In this document: piece by piece, positions 7,134 through 10,310 of the stretch
Position numbering within the stretch: position 1 is the first letter of the stretch
Layout of the letters: every line of letters begins with the position of its first letter
Origin: VBAT01 sp036520835
GTDB lineage: Bacteria > Bacteroidota > Bacteroidia > Chitinophagales > Chitinophagaceae
Direction of reading: 5' to 3'
DNA length: 10,310 nt
Assembly (NCBI GenBank): GCA_036520835.1
Contig: DATDIX010000361.1
Span: forward strand, 1 to 10,310
The notes under the pieces: generated by a model
What the model was told of the DNA's origin: nothing
The model's input: the letters and a program-made list of their open reading frames with translations, nothing else
Database searches by the model: none
Program-made: the position numbers and the translations under genes

Positions 7134-9293
7134 CTAACTAACGGGTGAACCATTGGCAATCGCCTCATCCGGGTTAATAAATTTGAGTTTGCCATCTTTA
7201 TCCTCCGCCATCAGGATCATGCCATTACTTTCGATGCCTTTCATCTTTCTCGGCGCCAGGTTGGCAACGATCACTACCTGCCTGCCAATGATGTCTTCCG
7301 GCTTAAAGTGTAACGCTATGCCCGAAACAATGGTTCTTTTTTCAAAACCCAGGTCCACTTCCAGCTTTAAGAGCTTGTCTGCTTTAGCTACTTTTTCTGC
7401 AGCGGTGATGGTAGCAACTTTCAGATCGAGTTTGGCAAAGTCATCATATTGGATGGTTGACTTGTTAACTGGCTGACCGGTTGACACGGAACCGGCTTCT
7501 TGCTGTGATGTCTTTTCGGATTCGGTCATAACAATATTACTTTTCAACTTTTCGATTTGTAAACTTATCTCTGCATCCTCGATCTTCCTGAATAATAATT
7601 GCGGTTCCCTTAAACTGTATCCAACACTCAATAGTTTCAACTTACCGGCATTATCCCAGTCCAGCATCTTGTCCACCACTTTCATCATTTGCAACATGCT
7701 TTTGGCAGTATTGGGTAAAAACGGGTTGATCAGCACAGCCAGGTTGGCGGTTAACTGTAAACACAAATGCATGGTATTGTCAATGCTTTTTTGCGAGGCA
7801 GCGTTTTCCGTCAACTGCTTTGCAACTATCCAGGGTTCTTTTTTTTGCATGTACTGATTCCCTTTACGGGAAAGATCAATCACTTCATACAAAGCTTCCC
7901 TGAACTTATATTGTTCCAGCAAATTTTCAACTTTCGCTTTTGCACTTTCGATCTCAACGATCAATCCTTTGTCATTATCATCAAGAGTATCTGTATGCAG
8001 TTTTGGTACTTTACCACCGCATAATTTATGCATCAGCACCCATGTCCTGTTCACAAAGTTCCCGAATATGCTCACCAGTTCACTGTTCACCGCATCCTGG
8101 AAACCTTTCCACATAAATTCACTATCCTTTGTTTCCGGGGCTATTTGCGTCAGGTAATAGCGGAGCATATCCACACACTGGCCGCCGCCATTTTCCTTTT
8201 TTACAAAATCATTGATATAATCCCTCATATCCAGCTTCCAGTTGCGGCTGGTACTCATTTTATCACCTTCCAGGTTCAGGAATTCATTGGCAGGTACATT
8301 GTCCGGTAAAATATTCCCATGCAACTTCAGCATGACCGGAAAAATGATGCAATGGAACACAATATTGTCTTTGCCGACAAAGTGAACCAGTTTTGTATCC
8401 TTGTCATGCCAGTAAGGCTTCCAGTCTTTTTTATTATCAATGGCCCATTGTTTGGTGGCGCTGATATAACCAATGGGAGCATCAAACCATACATACAAAA
8501 CTTTACCCCTAACGGCGGCCTCGGAAGCCCCTCCTTTGGAGGGGTTTGGGGAGGTTGGCACTTTAATGCCCCATTCAAGATCCCTTGTTACTGCCCTTGA
8601 TTGCAAACCACCTTCTATCCAACTCTTACACTGACCAACTACAGTTGTTCTCCAGTCATCTTTATGTTGCTCCAGTATCCATTCTCTTAAAAACTGTTCA
8701 TGTTTGCCCAACGGTAAATACCAATGTGATGTTTTTTTCTTTACCGGCGTCTTACCGCTTAAGGTACTTACCGGGTTAATGAGTTCATCAGGGCTTAATG
8801 TTCTGCCGCAGTTCTCACACTGATCGCCAAAAGCACGGTCGCTGCCGCAATTGGGACAGGTGCCTTTTATATAACGATCGGCCAGGAATGTTTTGGCTTC
8901 CTCATCATAGTATTGTTCGGTTTCTTTTACTTCGAGTTCATTCCGGTCATTCAGGTAAGTAAAAAATTCCTGCGCCGTTTCGTGATGAAGCGGGTCGCTG
9001 GTACGATGGTAGATATCGAAGCTGATATCCAGGTCATCAAAATCCTCCTTCATCGCCTGGTGATACTTATCAATAATAGCCCGCGGTGTAGTGCCTTCTT
9101 TGGTGGCCTGTATCGGAATGGCTGTGCCATGTTCATCACTGCCGCATACGAACACCACATCTCTTTTTTGTGCCCGCAGGTAACGGACATAAATGTCAGC
9201 AGGGATATAGGCGCCTGCCAGGTGACCAACATGTTTTAACCCGTTAGCATAAGGCAGGGCTGAAGTGATTAAATATCGTTTGGGATCGGTCAT
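7134..9293 (-). CDS. metG: Methionyl-tRNA synthetase with C-terminal tRNA-binding domain
   Basis: Attaches methionine to tRNA-Met (initiator and elongator) using ATP, in the cytoplasm. Class I synthetase motifs are present: HVGH (21-24, the HIGH site) after PYANG, CGSDEHGTAIP (50-60), WFDAPIGY (269-276) and KMSTS (345-349, the KMSKS site). A zinc knuckle has Cys146, Cys149, Cys159 and Cys162. The anticodon-binding helical domain spans roughly 390-560, with a linker at about 582-615 and a tRNA-binding OB domain from YDDFAKLDLKVATI (616-629) to the end, as in long MetG proteins; this C-terminal domain supports dimerisation in E. coli. At 719 residues it is slightly longer than usual. Two unusual insertions are visible: a palindromic repeat giving TSPNPSKGG at about 247-255, just before the WFDAPIGY strand, and a degenerate tandem octamer in the linker. 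Start is ATG at 9291-9293; a good promoter lies 25-57 bp upstream. Confidence 0.97.
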   Translation of the reverse strand: MTDPKRYLITSALPYANGLKHVGHLAGAYIPADIYVRYLRAQKRDVVFVCGSDEHGTAIPIQATKEGTTPRAIIDKYHQAMKEDFDDLDISFDIYHRTSDPLHHETAQEFFTYLNDRNELEVKETEQYYDEEAKTFLADRYIKGTCPNCGSDRAFGDQCENCGRTLSPDELINPVSTLSGKTPVKKKTSHWYLPLGKHEQFLREWILEQHKDDWRTTVVGQCKSWIEGGLQSRAVTRDLEWGIKVPTSPNPSKGGASEAAVRGKVLYVWFDAPIGYISATKQWAIDNKKDWKPYWHDKDTKLVHFVGKDNIVFHCIIFPVMLKLHGNILPDNVPANEFLNLEGDKMSTSRNWKLDMRDYINDFVKKENGGGQCVDMLRYYLTQIAPETKDSEFMWKGFQDAVNSELVSIFGNFVNRTWVLMHKLCGGKVPKLHTDTLDDNDKGLIVEIESAKAKVENLLEQYKFREALYEVIDLSRKGNQYMQKKEPWIVAKQLTENAASQKSIDNTMHLCLQLTANLAVLINPFLPNTAKSMLQMMKVVDKMLDWDNAGKLKLLSVGYSLREPQLLFRKIEDAEISLQIEKLKSNIVMTESEKTSQQEAGSVSTGQPVNKSTIQYDDFAKLDLKVATITAAEKVAKADKLLKLEVDLGFEKRTIVSGIALHFKPEDIIGRQVVIVANLAPRKMKGIESNGMILMAEDKDGKLKFINPDEAIANGSPVS
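7457..7488 (-). repeat. Degenerate 8-bp tandem repeat in the MetG linker
   Basis: Four successive octamers on the plus strand, TTGACTTG, TTAACTGG, CTGACCGG and TTGACACG, are variants of TTGACTGG. On the coding strand they give STGQPVNKST (about residues 603-613), in the flexible, non-conserved linker before the tRNA-binding domain. Since 8 is not a multiple of 3, each unit is read in a different frame and gain or loss of single units would shift the frame; three units restore it. Confidence 0.5.
8528..8554 (-). repeat. Palindromic coding repeat, copy C (in metG)
   Basis: The coding strand reads CCTCCCCAAACCCCTCC followed by AAAGGAGGGG. This is the copy B/D core with the stem lengthened to seven pairs (CCCCTCC with GGAGGGG around AAA). 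It is followed by GCTT, as in copy D. It encodes SPNPSKGG (about residues 248-255) between the VP at the end of the WGIKVP strand and the VRGKVLYVWFDAPIGY strand. Homologues have only a few residues between these strands, so here the repeat looks like a true insertion of roughly a dozen residues, in frame, in a loop near the active-site domain. Confidence 0.8.
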
Positions 9294-9318
9294 GTATAAT
9301 TCCAGTCTTTGGTAGTCG

Positions 9319-9350
9319 CAAAAATACCTGAATAACAGTCATTGCCCAAA
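9319..9350 (-). promoter_or_regulatory. Bacteroidota-type promoter for metG
   Basis: On the minus strand TTTG (9350-9347) is followed after 20 bases by TATTTTTG (9326-9319), an exact match to the Bacteroidota primary sigma factor pattern TTTG-N(17-23)-TAnnTTTG. The -7 element ends 25 bp before the metG ATG, which would give a leader of about 15-20 bases. This is the best promoter match I found in the window. The region is divergent with the RidA-family gene, for which no equally good promoter was found. Confidence 0.6.
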
Positions 9351-9403
9351 CCGGGTATTGTTGCTGCGATTTTATTTATATTGAGTTAAATTCATTTGAT
9401 TGT

Positions 9404-9895
9404 ATGCCACAAAAAACTATAGAAGATAAACTACAGGAACTTGGGTTGGTTTTACCTGTTTTACCCGTATCGAAAGGTATTTATAAACGTTGCCTGGTTG
9501 ATGGCAACCATTTATATGTTTCAGGACATATTTCAGTGAATACAGACGGAAAAGCAATTACCGGGAAACTGGGTAAAGACCTTGATGAAGATCAGGGCAA
9601 GGCAGCGGCCCGCCAATGCGGGCTGGCTATACTGAGCTCTATCAGAGATCATTTCGGAAACCTGGATAAAGTGAAAAGAGTGATCAAAATACTGGGCATG
9701 GTGAATGCCATACCAGAATATGAAAAGCACCCGGTTGTTATCAACGGTTGCAGTGAACTGTTTGCCGCACTGTGGGGAGAGGAAAATGGAATTGGTGTAA
9801 GAAGCGCTGTGGGCATGGGGTCTTTACCCGGTAATGTGGCTGTAGAGATTGAGGCATTGTTCGAAATAGAACCCCAAACCCCTAAAGGGGCTTAA
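9404..9895 (+). CDS. RidA-family protein, long form (YjgF/YER057c/UK114)
   Basis: 163-residue member of the RidA (YjgF/UK114) superfamily. True RidA proteins hydrolyse reactive enamine/imine intermediates such as 2-aminoacrylate released by PLP enzymes; the longer subgroup to which this belongs (about 150 residues, N-terminal IEDKLQELGLVLP helix) is less well characterised. Visible: LYVSGHISVN (37-46), the core helices RQCGLAILSSIRDHFGNLDKV, VVINGCSELFAALWGEENGIGVRSAVGMGSLPGNVAVEIEALFEI, with Arg133 aligned to the catalytic/substrate-binding arginine of E. coli RidA (Arg105). These proteins form trimers with active sites at subunit interfaces. The normal family end is at ALFEIE; the last residues PQTPKGA come from a palindromic repeat (copy D) that runs into the stop codon. 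A PLP-enzyme gene starts 43 bp downstream in the same direction, a context that fits enamine clearance. Confidence 0.9.
   Translation: MPQKTIEDKLQELGLVLPVLPVSKGIYKRCLVDGNHLYVSGHISVNTDGKAITGKLGKDLDEDQGKAAARQCGLAILSSIRDHFGNLDKVKRVIKILGMVNAIPEYEKHPVVINGCSELFAALWGEENGIGVRSAVGMGSLPGNVAVEIEALFEIEPQTPKGA
9872..9890 (+). repeat. Palindromic coding repeat, copy D (3' end of RidA gene)
   Basis: The coding strand reads CCCCAAACCCCTAAAGGGG, followed by GCTTAA that contains the stop codon. It differs from copy B by one base. It encodes PQTPKG, replacing or extending the natural C-terminus. The core can fold into a small CCCC/GGGG hairpin with TAAA in the loop, and because it sits just before the downstream gene it could modestly affect translation coupling, though the stem is too short and lacks a U-tract for a terminator. 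Confidence 0.8.
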
Positions 9896-9938
9896 GAAGA
9901 TCACTGCAAATAGAAACTTCATCACAGAGTTTAGTTGT

Positions 9939-10310
9939 ATGAAATCTGAAAACGAAAATTGGTACAGCATCAGCAATATTGATGAACTGGATTCTCCGGC
10001 ATTGGTTGTTTTTCCTAAAAGGGTAAAACATAATATTCAGCTTGCTATCAGTATGGTGGGTGATGTGAAAAAATTAAGACCGCATGTCAAGACCCATAAA
10101 TCCGGTGCCGTTGCACAGTTGATGATGCAGGCAGGTATCAGTAGGTTTAAATGTGCCACGATAGCAGAAGCTGAGATGCTGGCTCAATGCAAGGCGAAGG
10201 ATGTTTTACTCGCATACCAGCCTTTGGGACCGAAACTTCGGCGTTTTGTCTCTTTGATCCAAAAATATCCTGCAACAAAATTCTCTTGTCTTACAGATAA
10301 TGCGGCTGCA
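9939..10310 (+). CDS. D-threonine aldolase / D-serine dehydratase-like PLP enzyme (5' part)
   Basis: First 124 codons of an alanine-racemase-fold (fold type III) PLP enzyme; the frame is open to the window edge. The N-terminus has DELDSPALVVFPKRVKHNI (15-33), the usual L-D-T/S-P-A-L-x-x opening, and LRPHVKTHKS (46-55), the signature in which Lys51 should bind PLP as a Schiff base. Further on are FKCATIAEAEML and DVLLAYQPLGP, both typical of this family. Known members cleave D-threonine to glycine and acetaldehyde or dehydrate D-serine to pyruvate and ammonia, with a metal bound by C-terminal His/Cys or His/Asp residues that lie outside the window, so the exact reaction cannot be decided. ATG at 9939-9941 is 43 bp after the RidA stop, suggesting co-transcription. 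Confidence 0.88.
   Translation, partial: MKSENENWYSISNIDELDSPALVVFPKRVKHNIQLAISMVGDVKKLRPHVKTHKSGAVAQLMMQAGISRFKCATIAEAEMLAQCKAKDVLLAYQPLGPKLRRFVSLIQKYPATKFSCLTDNAAA

Noticed and set aside
9294..9403. Promoter for the RidA-family gene, such as TTCATTTG just before its ATG.
   Set aside because: Single-mismatch -7 candidates have no TTTG at 17-23 bases, and the closest lies too near the start codon.
9872..9895. Hairpin at the end of the RidA gene as an intrinsic terminator.
   Set aside because: The stem has only four pairs, there is no T-tract after it, and a co-directional gene begins 43 bp downstream of the stop.
1..10310. Defence island, CRISPR, prophage or insertion sequence.
   Set aside because: No repeat-spacer array, transposase, integrase, nuclease or toxin-antitoxin-like protein is recognisable; all long frames are housekeeping or envelope proteins.

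Overview
The window looks like a chromosomal segment of a Bacteroidota bacterium, probably of the Chitinophagaceae type. The evidence is moderately AT-rich DNA, the absence of clear Shine-Dalgarno sequences, a promoter upstream of metG that fits the Bacteroidota TTTG / TAnnTTTG pattern, and proteins typical of that phylum: a 3-hydroxyacyl-CoA dehydrogenase with the dehydrogenase part at the N-terminus, a membrane-anchored OB-fold protein, and a methionyl-tRNA synthetase with a C-terminal tRNA-binding domain. The genus is inferred, not shown.

Layout: six genes lie on the minus strand. In transcription order from about 9.3 kb down to 0 they are metG (methionyl-tRNA synthetase), a small YbjN/CesT-fold-like protein, a 1276-residue AsmA-like envelope protein, a membrane-anchored OB-fold (tRNA_anti-like) protein, a secreted YceI-family protein, and the N-terminal 499 residues of a FadN-type 3-hydroxyacyl-CoA dehydrogenase/enoyl-CoA hydratase that runs off the left edge. 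Two genes run on the plus strand from the divergent intergenic region at 9.3-9.4 kb: a long-form RidA-family protein and the N-terminal part of a D-threonine aldolase/D-serine dehydratase-like PLP enzyme that runs off the right edge. No stretch of 300 bases or more lacks a gene. No tRNA, rRNA, CRISPR array, transposase or phage gene was seen.

The genes are mostly housekeeping or envelope functions. Spacing suggests metG plus the YbjN-like gene (27 bp apart) and OB-fold plus yceI (10 bp apart) as co-transcribed pairs. RidA next to a PLP enzyme that may make enamine intermediates is a plausible functional pair. AsmA-like, YceI and FadN-type proteins all touch lipid biology, but nothing in the sequence proves a shared pathway.

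The most interesting signal is a family of short GC-rich palindromic elements (core CCCC-aaa-CCCC-taaa-GGGG) found four times, every time inside a protein-coding gene, in frame and in the same orientation relative to the gene, giving Pro/Lys/Gly-rich peptides such as PPTPKG or PQTPKG. Two copies are in the fadN-like gene, one is in metG and one forms the C-terminus of the RidA protein. A degenerate 8-bp tandem repeat also fills the linker of MetG. The mobile, protein-invading repeat family is the best candidate here for something poorly described; no defence or biosynthetic system is visible.
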